From Clostridia bacterium (GTDB lineage: Bacteria; Bacillota; Clostridia; Christensenellales; Aristaeellaceae): a stretch of DNA of 33,622 nucleotides. Shown piece after piece: positions 24,541 to 33,083 of the stretch (position 1 is its first letter; each line of letters opens with the position of its first letter). The position numbers and the translations under genes were made by a program. The notes below the pieces were generated by a model. The model ran no database searches. It saw only the letters and a list, made by a program, of their open reading frames with translations, and had not been told where the DNA came from. Location: NCBI GenBank assembly GCA_017534885.1, contig JAFXVR010000053.1:1-33622 (forward strand), written 5' to 3'.

Positions 24541-24556
24541 CAGCCCTGAGGGGCTG
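24541..24556 (+). other. Small hairpin at the 5' end of the LRR mRNA leader
   Basis: CAGCCC-TGAG-GGGCTG begins only a few bases after the expected transcription start. It may protect the mRNA 5' end. It could also be a weak terminator of the upstream sulfhydrylase gene, though only ATCAATCTTTT follows. Confidence 0.4.
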
Positions 24557-24643
24557 ATCAATCTTTTATCCGAACAGCGAATCTTTTGATGATGCTGACG
24601 CGCTGTATATGTAAAGAGGTTTCATCAGAGAGGAGGAATTCAG

Positions 24644-26692
24644 ATGAAACGAGTTTTCCTGCTGACGCTCTGCCTGGCGCTGTGTCTGTGCGCCATCGCC
24701 GCCGCCGAGACGCCCGATACGCTGGATCTGCTGCTGGAGGCCATTGAGCTGGCAGCGGAGGAGGAACCCAAGGCGCTGAGTGTCAGCCCAGCGACCTTTG
24801 AGCTGAGCGAGGATCGGCAGCACATCTTCATCGACCGGCCGGCCATCGAGGGCGCGGAGAACATCCGCATCGCGTACAATATCTACGACAGCGACAGCAG
24901 CCCCGTCAACTACTTCTATTCTGACGAGGAGCGGGTGGCCGCGACCCCGGGCTACAAGGGTCTGTTCAATGTGTTCATCGTGGTGGAAGACCTGGACACC
25001 GGCGAAAGCGACACCCAGAACATCGGCTGGCAGGAGATGGACGGCCCCGAGCGGCCCCAGCCCGAGCCCACCGTCACGCCCAATCCGGACGGCAGCCTGA
25101 CCGTCGCGCCGCTGGACTTTGAAATGTCCGAGAACGGCAAGAGCTTCTACATCAACCGCCCGACGGTCTACGGCGGCAGCGGCCAGCTGACCATCGCCTA
25201 CAACCTGTACAACGACAGAGGAGAGCCGGTCAACTACTTCTACTCCAACTATGAGCGGGTGGCTGTTACCGCGGGCAGCTACCGGGGCCAGTACATCGTC
25301 TTTGTGGTGGTCACGGATCAGGTGACCGGGGAAAGCGGCACCGTGGATACCGGCTGGCAGGAGGTGGACGGCTACGAGCGCATCGACGAGTGGCCGGTCG
25401 TCATCAACGGCATCCACTATGACATGGTCAACTACCAGATCGTTGTCACCGGCTGCGACGAGGGGCTGACCCACCTGGATTTTGTGGATCAGCTGGGCGG
25501 AATGCCTGTGTACGCCATTGCGGACATGGCCTTCGCCGCAAAATGGAACGAGGCGTCCGGCGGCTACGAATCCAGCCTGACCGGCCCGGTGGTCTTCCCC
25601 GACAGCCTGACGGAAATCGGCAACCGCGCCTTTGAAAACTGCAGCGGCATCACGGGCCTGACAATCCCGGCGAAGGTGTACAATATCAAAGACCGCGCCT
25701 TCGCGAACTGTACGGGCCTGAAGGGCGGCCTGGTGCTGAACTGCAACCGGATCGGCGCGGAGACGTTCCTGAACTGCTCGGGGCTTGACGGCACTCTCAC
25801 CCTGTCGGACTACATGGAATTCATTGGCGACAGCGCCTTTGAGGGCTGCTCGGGCCTGAAGGGCCATCTCTACCTCCCGAACAAGCTGAGGCAGCTGGGC
25901 AAGGCCGCCTTTGCCGGCTGCAGCGGCCTGCAGTGGCTGACCATGTCGGATAACCTCGACACGATACCCGACGAGGCCTTCTTCGGCTGCTCCGGCTTCA
26001 CCGGCGAGCTGAAATTCAAATACCGCAACCGCAATATCGGCGCCTTTGCCTTCTACGGCTGCTCGGGCTTCAGCGGGGAGCTGAAGCTGGAAGTCAACAT
26101 CAAAAAGCTTGGCGACCACGCCTTCGACGGCTGCGGCGGCTTCTCCTCGGTGAGTGTCTTCCCCGGCACGGCCTTCGGCCACGGCGTGTTCAACAATACC
26201 CCCTACACGTTCAGCCAGCAGTGGAACGGCGGCTGGGTGACCACGGTCAACGGGCTGTTCTACCACTTCAACGGCAGCTATGTCTCCCTGGACGGCGTCC
26301 AGAGCACCACTCACAAGCTGATCATCTCCAGCGACATCAACAACCTGCCGCTGCGGGCGGTCTCCGCCTACGCCTTCATGGATCGGACGGATCTGACCGG
26401 CCTCCTGCGTCTGCCGAACTCGGTGATGCTCATCGACGCCGCCGCGTTCATGAACTGCTCCGGGCTGAAGGATGAGATGCGCCTGCCCAGCTCGCTGCTC
26501 TACATCCAGCCCTACGCCTACGCGGGCTGCACCGGCCTGACCGGCTCGCTGAGCCTGCCCTCCGGCATGAAGTCGATCGGCGCGTACGCCTTCTATGGCT
26601 GCACGGGTCTGAGCGGCAGCGTGCGCGTGCCCGCCGGCTGTGAATGTGACCCGGAAGCCTTCACGGGCACCAGCCTGACCGTGCGGCAATGA
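24644..26692 (+). CDS. Secreted LRR (BspA-type) protein with two YNIYD modules
   Basis: 682 aa. A signal peptide (MKRVFLLTLCLALCLCAIA, cleavage near AAA-E) is followed by a short acidic leader (LDLLLEAIELAAEEE) like that of the proteins at 9590 and 14170. YNIYD modules lie at about 45-132 and 152-240, the second diverged (AYNLYN, VDTGW instead of QNIGW). From about 290 to the end there are LRR_5 units of the IGNRAFENCSGITGL type, interrupted near 505-560 by NGLFYHFNGSYVSLDGV. BspA-type LRRs are surface or secreted adhesive modules in other gut bacteria. There is no sorting signal or other anchor. AGGAGG precedes the ATG, and the gene has its own promoter and terminator. Confidence 0.85.
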   Translation: MKRVFLLTLCLALCLCAIAAAETPDTLDLLLEAIELAAEEEPKALSVSPATFELSEDRQHIFIDRPAIEGAENIRIAYNIYDSDSSPVNYFYSDEERVAATPGYKGLFNVFIVVEDLDTGESDTQNIGWQEMDGPERPQPEPTVTPNPDGSLTVAPLDFEMSENGKSFYINRPTVYGGSGQLTIAYNLYNDRGEPVNYFYSNYERVAVTAGSYRGQYIVFVVVTDQVTGESGTVDTGWQEVDGYERIDEWPVVINGIHYDMVNYQIVVTGCDEGLTHLDFVDQLGGMPVYAIADMAFAAKWNEASGGYESSLTGPVVFPDSLTEIGNRAFENCSGITGLTIPAKVYNIKDRAFANCTGLKGGLVLNCNRIGAETFLNCSGLDGTLTLSDYMEFIGDSAFEGCSGLKGHLYLPNKLRQLGKAAFAGCSGLQWLTMSDNLDTIPDEAFFGCSGFTGELKFKYRNRNIGAFAFYGCSGFSGELKLEVNIKKLGDHAFDGCGGFSSVSVFPGTAFGHGVFNNTPYTFSQQWNGGWVTTVNGLFYHFNGSYVSLDGVQSTTHKLIISSDINNLPLRAVSAYAFMDRTDLTGLLRLPNSVMLIDAAAFMNCSGLKDEMRLPSSLLYIQPYAYAGCTGLTGSLSLPSGMKSIGAYAFYGCTGLSGSVRVPAGCECDPEAFTGTSLTVRQ

Positions 26693-26760
26693 TTGGCTTC
26701 CTCCCCTCCGGCAAAACAGCCCTGCGCATCCCCTCTGCGGCACGCAAGCGCCGCGAAAAA

Positions 26761-26799
26761 GGCTCTCCCCCGATCATCTTTCAGGGGGAGAGCCCTTTT
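26761..26799 (+). terminator. Bidirectional terminator between LRR gene and ABC operon
   Basis: The 11-bp stem GGCTCTCCCCC (26761-26771) / GGGGGAGAGCC (26784-26794) is followed by CTTTT and preceded by AAAAA, so it works for both convergent transcripts. Confidence 0.9.
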
Positions 26800-26844
26800 A
26801 TGTGCGTCTGAAACCGGAAAACCGCTCAGGCGCTTGGGTTTGCC

Positions 26845-28368
26845 TTACTCGCCGACCACAGAGGTGTAGTAGGCGTCGCGGGCATCGATGATTTCCTGCA
26901 GGCCGGCGTTGATCAGGTTGGCGCGGAGCTCAGCCTCCAGGCTGTCAAACTGCGCGGTGGGGCAGGAGATCAGGCGGTACACATACTTGATCATGTCGGC
27001 CTTGATGCTGTCGCCCTTCTCAGACTCGACTTCGGGGGCCATGGGCATGGTGGGATAGCGGAAGAAGCCCACCTGGATGGTGTCATAGAGCAGGGCGAAC
27101 CAGTCATAGGTCTCGAACTTGTTAGCGCCCTGGTATCCGATGATGACGCCAGTGCGCTCTTCGGTCCAGGTGAAGTGCTTGTTCAGGATGTTGAAGTCGT
27201 CCAGGGTGGTCTTGTAGCCCATCGCATTCAGCTCGTCGCCGGTGAAGGGAATGGCGATGCCGTTCTCGTCGTTGGTGTGCTCGGGGGTGTAGGCGATGTT
27301 CTCGGCCACCTTGGGATCGCACAGCCAGTTCAGGTAGGTCACGACCGCGTCCACCTTGCTCTCGGAGGTGACAGGAACCATGACATACATGCCGTAGGCG
27401 TACTCGAAGGGATTGCGGATGGTGCCGTCTTCCATGGTGAAGCAGCTGACGGGCACGAAGGTGGTGCGCACCTGTTCGCCGTTCTCGCAGTTCAGGGCGT
27501 CCATGTAGTCGAAGATGCGGGTGTTGTCATCCAGCACGAAGCCAACGTTGCCGGAAGCCACAGCGGACTTGAACAGGTCCTCAGTGGTGTCAGCAGCAAA
27601 GCCCTGGCCGATGATGCCGTCGTTGTACAGCTTGTTCAGCACCTTGATGCCTTCCAGGGCGCCGTCATGCATCACGATGTAGCCCTCGGAATACTTGTAC
27701 TGATCCTTCTCATCGGCGAAGTTGACATAGGAGCCCACGAAGTTCAGGTAGGTCTTCTCAGTGTCAAGACGGCCATTCATCGCCCACGGGATGCAGTCCG
27801 GCTTCGCTTCCTTGAACTTGTACAGGGTGTCGATCAGTTCTTCCTTGGTGGTGGGCATGGGCAGGCCCAGCTCGTCCAGCCAGTCCTGGCGGATGTAAGC
27901 GGTGTGGCGGGGATTGGCGGCGCCGCGCTTGCTCAGCAGCGCGTACTGCTTGCCGTCGATGTTGCCCATGTTCATCACATCGCCCACATAGGTCTCAATG
28001 TTGTTGCCCTCGCCCAGCTTCGCGATGGAGGGAGCCAGGTCAACCAGGCCGCCCTGGAGCGCAAAGCTCAGGAAGGTGCCCTGGCCATAGGTGAAGATGA
28101 CGTCGGGGGCAGAGCCGCCGGCCATCCAGGTCACCAGCTTGTCGTCAGACCCGGAGCGGGGGGTGGACACGAATTCCACCTGAATGCCCAGGGGCGCGAT
28201 CTGCTCGTTGATCCAGGTGGTCATCTTGCTGTTCTCCACAGTGCCGCCGGCGGGGGCGTCGCCGCGGTCCCACAGCATGACCTTGATGGTGGTGTCGGCC
28301 AGCGCGGGCAGGGTGAACATGGTGGCCGCCAGGGTCAGCACCAGCAGCATGGCAAGGATTTTCTTCAT
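26845..28368 (-). CDS. Extracellular solute-binding protein of a sugar ABC transporter
   Basis: 507 aa, the size of LplA-type carbohydrate-binding proteins. The signal peptide ends LPALA-D, a signal peptidase I site. There is no lipobox Cys, which is unusual for a Gram-positive binding protein expected to be a lipoprotein. TIKVMLWDRG, GSAPDVIFTYG and the Trp/Tyr-rich later part fit the family 1 extracellular solute-binding fold. It is the last gene of the operon starting at 32102, after two permeases; no ATPase is encoded, so a shared MsmK-type ATPase elsewhere is inferred. AAAGGAGG lies 8 nt before the ATG. A REP-like hairpin precedes it. Confidence 0.88.
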   Translation of the reverse strand: MKKILAMLLVLTLAATMFTLPALADTTIKVMLWDRGDAPAGGTVENSKMTTWINEQIAPLGIQVEFVSTPRSGSDDKLVTWMAGGSAPDVIFTYGQGTFLSFALQGGLVDLAPSIAKLGEGNNIETYVGDVMNMGNIDGKQYALLSKRGAANPRHTAYIRQDWLDELGLPMPTTKEELIDTLYKFKEAKPDCIPWAMNGRLDTEKTYLNFVGSYVNFADEKDQYKYSEGYIVMHDGALEGIKVLNKLYNDGIIGQGFAADTTEDLFKSAVASGNVGFVLDDNTRIFDYMDALNCENGEQVRTTFVPVSCFTMEDGTIRNPFEYAYGMYVMVPVTSESKVDAVVTYLNWLCDPKVAENIAYTPEHTNDENGIAIPFTGDELNAMGYKTTLDDFNILNKHFTWTEERTGVIIGYQGANKFETYDWFALLYDTIQVGFFRYPTMPMAPEVESEKGDSIKADMIKYVYRLISCPTAQFDSLEAELRANLINAGLQEIIDARDAYYTSVVGE

Positions 28369-28425
28369 ACGGGAATCCTCCTTTTCTAATATGAATCAGC
28401 CCATCCGGGCTCAATTCCATTGGTT

Positions 28426-28562
28426 GTCAGCCCTTGACCGAACAAGGGGGGATGCCGCGAAGGGGGTCCAGGGGGGCGACCGCAAAGCCCCCCTGGTCGC
28501 GCCTGCAGGCGCGAAACCTCTATCATCGTCAGGCGAGGGGGATGAGCATCAGCCCTTGACCG
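28426..28562. repeat. REP-like palindromic insert flanked by 14-bp direct repeats
   Basis: TCAGCCCTTGACCG occurs at 28427-28440 and 28549-28562, the second being the last codons of the permease gene. Between them lie a 10-bp stem CCAGGGGGGC (28468-28477) / GCCCCCCTGG (28487-28496) and a perfect 16-bp palindrome CGCGCCTGCAGGCGCG (28498-28513). The layout suggests an inserted intergenic palindrome. As RNA it could stabilise or uncouple the binding-protein message from the permeases. Confidence 0.65.
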
Positions 28563-29469
28563 CACCCAGCATGATGCCCTGGGTGAAGAACCGCTGCACA
28601 AACGGATACACAATCAGCATGGGCAGCATGGACAGCGTAATAGACGCGGCCTTCACGTTGTCAGGAGTCATCTGGGTAGTGGAGCCTTCCTCGGCAGAAA
28701 TCTTGATTGACTCAATCATCTGCTTAAGAGTCATCTGTACGGTGTACAACTGTGAATTGTTGATGTAGTACAGCTGATCCTCGATGCCATTCCAGCGGGA
28801 AACCGCGTAGAACAGGGCGAGGGTGGCGATGGTGGGCACGGTCAGGGGCACGGCGATCTGCCACATGATGCGGAACTCCGAGCAGCCCTCGATCCGCGCC
28901 GCCTCATAGAGCGACTCGTCGATGGAGCGGAAGGCTGTGCGCATGATGATCATGTTGTACACGCTCATCGCGCCGGGGATCAGCAGTGCCCACACGGTGT
29001 TGATCAGATTGAAGTCTTTGACATTGAAGTAGTTCGGGATTGTTCCTGGATTCAGATACATGGTCAGCACGCAGAAGGTCATGATGATGCTGCCCAGTTT
29101 CAGATTCCGGCGGGCCAGTGGGAAGGCCATCAAAATGGTCATCACCATGTTGATGGCGCTTGCTCCAAGCATCAGGAGTACAGAGTAGCCAAGAGTCCGA
29201 AGGAAGTTGCCTGTTTTCAGCGCCTTGTCATATGCGTCCGTGTTGAAGCCAACCGGCCAGATGAACACATCTCCGCGCAGGATGGCATCCTTGGAAGACA
29301 TTGAGATTGAAATGACTCGAAGAATCGGGATGATGGCAATGAATGAAACGATGATGAAGAACGTGCACCAGCAAATCTGATAAGCTCTGCTGGAAGCGTT
29401 GTTCAGTTCGCTTCCTGTCTCCTTGATTTTCTTGGGATTGGGGACACTCTTAACACTCGCGTTGCTCAT
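28549..29469 (-). CDS. Sugar ABC transporter permease (YtcP/LplC type)
   Basis: 306 aa with about six hydrophobic segments and a hydrophilic N-terminal tail. EAARIEGCSEFRIMWQIAVPL is the EAA loop that docks the ATPase. The C-terminus RFFTQGIMLGAVKG is typical of YtcP/LplC-type permeases. Its ATG shares one base with the TGA of the upstream permease, so the two are translationally coupled and form the membrane heterodimer. Confidence 0.93.
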   Translation of the reverse strand: MSNASVKSVPNPKKIKETGSELNNASSRAYQICWCTFFIIVSFIAIIPILRVISISMSSKDAILRGDVFIWPVGFNTDAYDKALKTGNFLRTLGYSVLLMLGASAINMVMTILMAFPLARRNLKLGSIIMTFCVLTMYLNPGTIPNYFNVKDFNLINTVWALLIPGAMSVYNMIIMRTAFRSIDESLYEAARIEGCSEFRIMWQIAVPLTVPTIATLALFYAVSRWNGIEDQLYYINNSQLYTVQMTLKQMIESIKISAEEGSTTQMTPDNVKAASITLSMLPMLIVYPFVQRFFTQGIMLGAVKG

Positions 29470-30437
29470 CAGATGATGCCCTCCTGTCCCATTTTCTTCG
29501 ATCCCTGATTGGCTATCAGGATCAGAATGATGCCGACAACCGACTGGAAGAGGCCGATTGCAGCGGCATAGTCAAATCTGTGACCGGTGAAAGCGCGGTC
29601 ATAGACGAAGGTGGAGATAACCTGCGAGGCATCCGTCACATTGGCGTTGCTCATCATGTACGGACGGTCGAAGGAAATGGAGACAACCTTGCCCACCTGC
29701 ATGATCAGCAGGGTGGAGATGGTGGGCATGATCTGGGGCACCGTCACGTGCCAGATGCGCTGCATGCGGGTCGCACCGTCGATGTAGGCCGCCTCGGAGA
29801 GGGAGGGGTCGTTGGACATCAGCGCGGCCAGATAGATGATGAGGGAGTAGCCGGCGGACTGCCAGATGCCCATAATCCAGTAAACGAAGCGCCACCAGCT
29901 GGGATTCTCGAGGAACGGAACATTGGTGCCGCCAAGTGAGACAATGATGTTGTTCACCAGACCTCCGCCTACATTGACCATGTAGTTGGCAAAGAGCTGA
30001 GCGGAGATACCGGCAATGATGACCCACGAAAGGAAGTTGGGCAGGTAGAGAGCCAGCTGGGTGGCCTTGCGCACCTTGTTGCTGGTCAGTTCGTTGAGGA
30101 AAATCGCCAGTAGAATCGGGAAGGGGAAGCCGAGAATCAGGTCGCCCAGATTCAGGATCAGCGTGTTGGCCAAAGATTTCCAGAACAGAGAATCTCTGAA
30201 GGCTTCCTCAAACCAGCGGAAGCCAACCCAAGGCATATCCCAAACCGAGAGATTCGGGTTGAATGCGTTGTATTTCTTGAACGCAATCACGACATGCAGC
30301 ATCGGCTTGTACTTGAAGCAGATGATGTAGATGATGGGGATCAGCATCATCGCGTACAGCTGCCAGGTGCCGGCGATGTAGGGCTTGAACCAGCCCTTGC
30401 GGTTCGGCCGGATCTCCGACCGCGGCAATGTGGTCAT
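29469..30437 (-). CDS. Sugar ABC transporter permease (LplB type)
   Basis: 322 aa. YAMMLIPIIYIICFKYKPM and FKKYNAFNP near the N-terminus are LplB-type signatures, followed by several membrane helices. The EAA loop reads SEAAYIDGATRMQRIWHVTVP. AAAGGAG lies upstream of the ATG. It pairs with the following permease. LplB-type systems import oligosaccharides or uronic acid oligomers in other Firmicutes; the sugar here is unknown. Confidence 0.93.
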   Translation of the reverse strand: MTTLPRSEIRPNRKGWFKPYIAGTWQLYAMMLIPIIYIICFKYKPMLHVVIAFKKYNAFNPNLSVWDMPWVGFRWFEEAFRDSLFWKSLANTLILNLGDLILGFPFPILLAIFLNELTSNKVRKATQLALYLPNFLSWVIIAGISAQLFANYMVNVGGGLVNNIIVSLGGTNVPFLENPSWWRFVYWIMGIWQSAGYSLIIYLAALMSNDPSLSEAAYIDGATRMQRIWHVTVPQIMPTISTLLIMQVGKVVSISFDRPYMMSNANVTDASQVISTFVYDRAFTGHRFDYAAAIGLFQSVVGIILILIANQGSKKMGQEGII

Positions 30438-30503
30438 AGGCTCTCTCTCCTTTACTGCATCAGCGGCCCTGCCGCTCGGATTCAGGGAAAACGGGGGTCT
30501 ATC

Positions 30504-32102
30504 TCATTCAGCGCGGATGATGAGCTCCCGCGCCATGGGACTCAGATCGGTCAGGAAGACGGTCATGCGCTCGCGGCTGAGGGGGAAGGCCCCGCCCATG
30601 CGCCGCTGCAGGCGGTGGCTGCCGAAGCAGGGGCCCACGCTCAGGCCGCCGTCCTCGCCGGTGACCCTCAGCGTGCCCTGGCTGACATAGAGGCTTGCGC
30701 CGGGCGCTCCCTCCAGGCTGAAGCCCTCGCCCTCCACCAGGCCGGGGTCGAAGCCCAGCTCCAGCCGCAGGGGCACGCCCGTGAGGCCTTCCGCCGCCAG
30801 CTTCAGGGTGACGCTGTCCTCCCCCACGGCGATGTCCGCGCTCAGCCGGAGCGCGTCGCGGATCTGCCTGCGCCGGGTGGCGGGATTGTCCATGGCCCAC
30901 CAGTCGCGGGTATCGGGGCCTTCGCCCTCGAAGGGCAGGTAGTACCAACTGGGCGCCACCGCCTCCAGATGGCAGCCCTCCGCCGTCTGCCGGATGGCCT
31001 CGGGCACAAAGTTGCGGCGGTCGCACACATTGCCGTACAGGGAGACGCACAGGCTCATGCCGCCGCTCATGACATAGAGGAAGTCGGGCCGTCCGCTGAA
31101 GGCCGTGCAGCTCATGCCGCCCCGCCGCCACCGCCCCAGCCCCGAGGCCGGGAAGACCCGGTCGTAGCGTTCCGGGGGAGCAAGGGGCGCCGCGCCGTCC
31201 TCCGCGCCGGGATGCCGCAGCAGCCAGGGCAGGCCGGACAGGCTTTCCGCCGGCGTGCGCTCCCGGATGCCCGCCGCAATGCCCTTCAGCTCGCTGTCGT
31301 CCAGGAAGTGTCCCGCCATCAGATAATAGATCCAGTACTTGCTGAAGGCGGGCCGGGTGCCCTTATCCTGGCGGGTGGAACCCTGGGTCAGCAGGCTGCC
31401 GTCGGGCTCCAGGTAATAGCGCATCAGCAGGAGATTGGCCCGGGCGGCCTCGGCATAGCGCCGGTCGCCGGTGATCTCGTACAGGCGGAGCATCTGCTCG
31501 TCGTTCACCGCGTTGTAGATGCCCGTGGAGCGCTCCGCGAACTCGCCGTCCGCGTTGATGTCCAGCCCCTCGCCCAGGTACACGTCCGCCCGGCGGGAGA
31601 AGTCCTCCCTCCCGGTCAGCAGCGCCGCCTGTTTCAGCGCCGCGGCGATGACCCAGCGGTGGTTGGGGGTGTGGAAGCCGCCCCCGCAGATCCCCTCGGC
31701 GGCCCGCCCGATCAGGGCCAGCAGACGCCGGGTGAGCGCGTCCTCCGGGGGCATCAGCCGGCAGGCGTCCATCAGCTCGTTCAGGGCGAAGGCCGTGTCC
31801 GGCGCGGTGTCAAAATTGCAGGAATTCAGGTCGAAGCAGCCGCTTTCCCGGCGCTCCCTCTCCAGATAATCCAGGCCGGACTCGGCCAGGGCGCGCAGCT
31901 CGGGGGACTGGTACAGCCCGCTCCCGGGATGATACAGGCTGATGAGCACCGGGGAGAGCGCGTAGCCCGCGGTGCGGGTGTCCGTCAGCCGCTCCGGGGA
32001 GCTCCGCCTCAGCGCTTCGGCCAGGCCCTGCCCGCCGCTGAGCGCCAGCAGACGCCGGCATTCCCTGTCCTGACGCTGAAGAAGAAGAGTCGCTGTTGAC
32101 AT
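30504..32102 (-). CDS. Putative alpha/alpha-toroid carbohydrate-active protein
   Basis: 532 aa, cytoplasmic (no signal peptide). The first 300 residues are helical with FHTPNHRWVIAAALKQAALL and GIYNAVNDEQMLRLYEITGD, reminiscent of the (alpha/alpha)6 toroids of heparinase II/III-type lyases and unsaturated-sugar hydrolases. The last 200 are rich in beta strands, as in the C-terminal sheet of such enzymes. I cannot assign a family. As first gene of the sugar ABC operon it plausibly acts on the imported oligosaccharide. Start: ATG 32102 (weak GTGAGG at 3 nt). In-frame GTGs at 32111 and 32120 are alternatives; GGAGG lies 3 nt before the latter. Confidence 0.65.
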   Translation of the reverse strand: MSTATLLLQRQDRECRRLLALSGGQGLAEALRRSSPERLTDTRTAGYALSPVLISLYHPGSGLYQSPELRALAESGLDYLERERRESGCFDLNSCNFDTAPDTAFALNELMDACRLMPPEDALTRRLLALIGRAAEGICGGGFHTPNHRWVIAAALKQAALLTGREDFSRRADVYLGEGLDINADGEFAERSTGIYNAVNDEQMLRLYEITGDRRYAEAARANLLLMRYYLEPDGSLLTQGSTRQDKGTRPAFSKYWIYYLMAGHFLDDSELKGIAAGIRERTPAESLSGLPWLLRHPGAEDGAAPLAPPERYDRVFPASGLGRWRRGGMSCTAFSGRPDFLYVMSGGMSLCVSLYGNVCDRRNFVPEAIRQTAEGCHLEAVAPSWYYLPFEGEGPDTRDWWAMDNPATRRRQIRDALRLSADIAVGEDSVTLKLAAEGLTGVPLRLELGFDPGLVEGEGFSLEGAPGASLYVSQGTLRVTGEDGGLSVGPCFGSHRLQRRMGGAFPLSRERMTVFLTDLSPMARELIIRAE

Positions 32103-32153
32103 AGGCCTCACCCGATACACGAACCTCCGGCGGCATGAATCGCCTCTTCAAAT

Positions 32154-32182
32154 ATCATAGTCCTGCTTCGGCTATTTGTCAA
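32154..32182 (-). promoter_or_regulatory. Promoter of the sugar ABC operon
   Basis: Minus-strand TTGACA (32182-32177), 17-bp spacer, TATGAT (32159-32154). The -35 is embedded in the TTGACAAAT motif thought to be the DeoR operator. Confidence 0.82.
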
Positions 32183-32274
32183 TAGGAAATGCTGAAATTT
32201 GTCAAACATTTGAGCATAAGTTGCCCAAAAGATTGTGATTATCCCTTGCATTTTGAAAAAGTTGATTGACAAAT
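32174..32274. promoter_or_regulatory. Candidate DeoR-type operators (three TTGACAAAT motifs)
   Basis: The nonamer occurs as ATTTGTCAA at 32174-32182 and 32197-32205 (23 bp apart, about two helical turns) and as TTGACAAAT at 32266-32274. The first overlaps the -35 of the ABC operon, the third the -35 of the regulator gene. This fits a repressor controlling both divergent units, including itself. Caution: the motif contains the -35 hexamer, but the middle copy lies at no recognisable promoter. Confidence 0.55.
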
Positions 32275-32294
32275 GGCAAGATGTATTATATACT
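32266..32294 (+). promoter_or_regulatory. Promoter of the DeoR-family regulator gene
   Basis: TTGACA (32266-32271), 17-bp spacer, TATACT (32289-32294), 39 bp before the start codon at 32334. Confidence 0.8.
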
Positions 32295-32333
32295 GATGCC
32301 AAAGTGGAACCTGGTGATCGGAGGCTGACGCGC

Positions 32334-33083
32334 ATGAAAACACGGCGGCTTGAAGAAATGGAGCACCTGATCAACGAACAGGGCTCAGCGACGATGGAGG
32401 AACTCCGGGACGCTTTTGGCGTGTCCATCAACACAGTGCGGCGGGATGTGGCGGAGCTGGTGGAAGCGGGCCGCGCCGAGAAGGTCTACGGCGGCGTGCG
32501 GGCCATCGGCCGGGCGGGCCTGGTGCCCTATGAGGAGCGCTTCGCGGTGACCTCGGCGGCCAAGGAAGCCATCTGCGCCAAGGCGGCCTCCCTGGTGCGC
32601 AGCGGGGACATTGTGTACATCGACTCGGGCACCACCACCGTGCACCTGATGGACGCCCTCCGGGACAAGACGATCACCGTCATCACCAACAATATCGAGA
32701 TCATCCTCCGCGCCCTGGAAGCCCCCAACATCCGCCTGATCGTGCTGCCGGGCGAGCTCAACCGCAACACCCGCTCCATCACCGGCGACGCCTCGGCGGA
32801 CTTCCTGAGCCGCTTCAACACCAACATCGCCTTCATGGCCGCCACCGGCGTCTCCCACAGCGGGGTTTCCAATTCCAGCCCCCTGGAATACGCCATCAAA
32901 AAAACCGCCGTGGCCCACACCGACCAGGCGGTGCTGATGGTGACCGGCAACAAGTTTGGCGTCACCTCCCTGATGACCTACGCCGACCTGAACGCCTTCC
33001 GCCAGATCATCACCGACCCCGGCATTCCCGAGGAATGGCTGGTCCAGCTGGAGGAAAGCGGGCTGGAGATGGTGGTGGTTTAG
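32334..33083 (+). CDS. DeoR/GlpR-family transcriptional regulator
   Basis: 249 aa, standard length. The N-terminal winged helix has ATMEELRDAFGVSINTVRRD as helix-turn-helix followed by KVYGGVRAI. The C-terminal DeoRC sensor has IVYIDSGTTTVHLM and VITNNIEII, which bind a phosphorylated sugar in relatives. GGAGG lies 9 nt before the ATG; a longer frame reaches 32235 but runs through the promoter. Divergent from the sugar ABC operon, so it is probably its repressor and autoregulated, released by a sugar phosphate. Confidence 0.93.
   Translation: MKTRRLEEMEHLINEQGSATMEELRDAFGVSINTVRRDVAELVEAGRAEKVYGGVRAIGRAGLVPYEERFAVTSAAKEAICAKAASLVRSGDIVYIDSGTTTVHLMDALRDKTITVITNNIEIILRALEAPNIRLIVLPGELNRNTRSITGDASADFLSRFNTNIAFMAATGVSHSGVSNSSPLEYAIKKTAVAHTDQAVLMVTGNKFGVTSLMTYADLNAFRQIITDPGIPEEWLVQLEESGLEMVVV

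Noticed and set aside
24566..26743. 725-residue open frame antisense to the second LRR gene
   Set aside because: A shadow of the high-GC sense gene; it runs through the promoter-proximal leader and has no ribosome binding site or recognisable motif.
32174..32274. Repeated TTGACAAAT motifs as a CRISPR fragment
   Set aside because: The repeats are only 9 bp, differ in orientation, have unequal spacing and no cas genes nearby. Operators explain them better.
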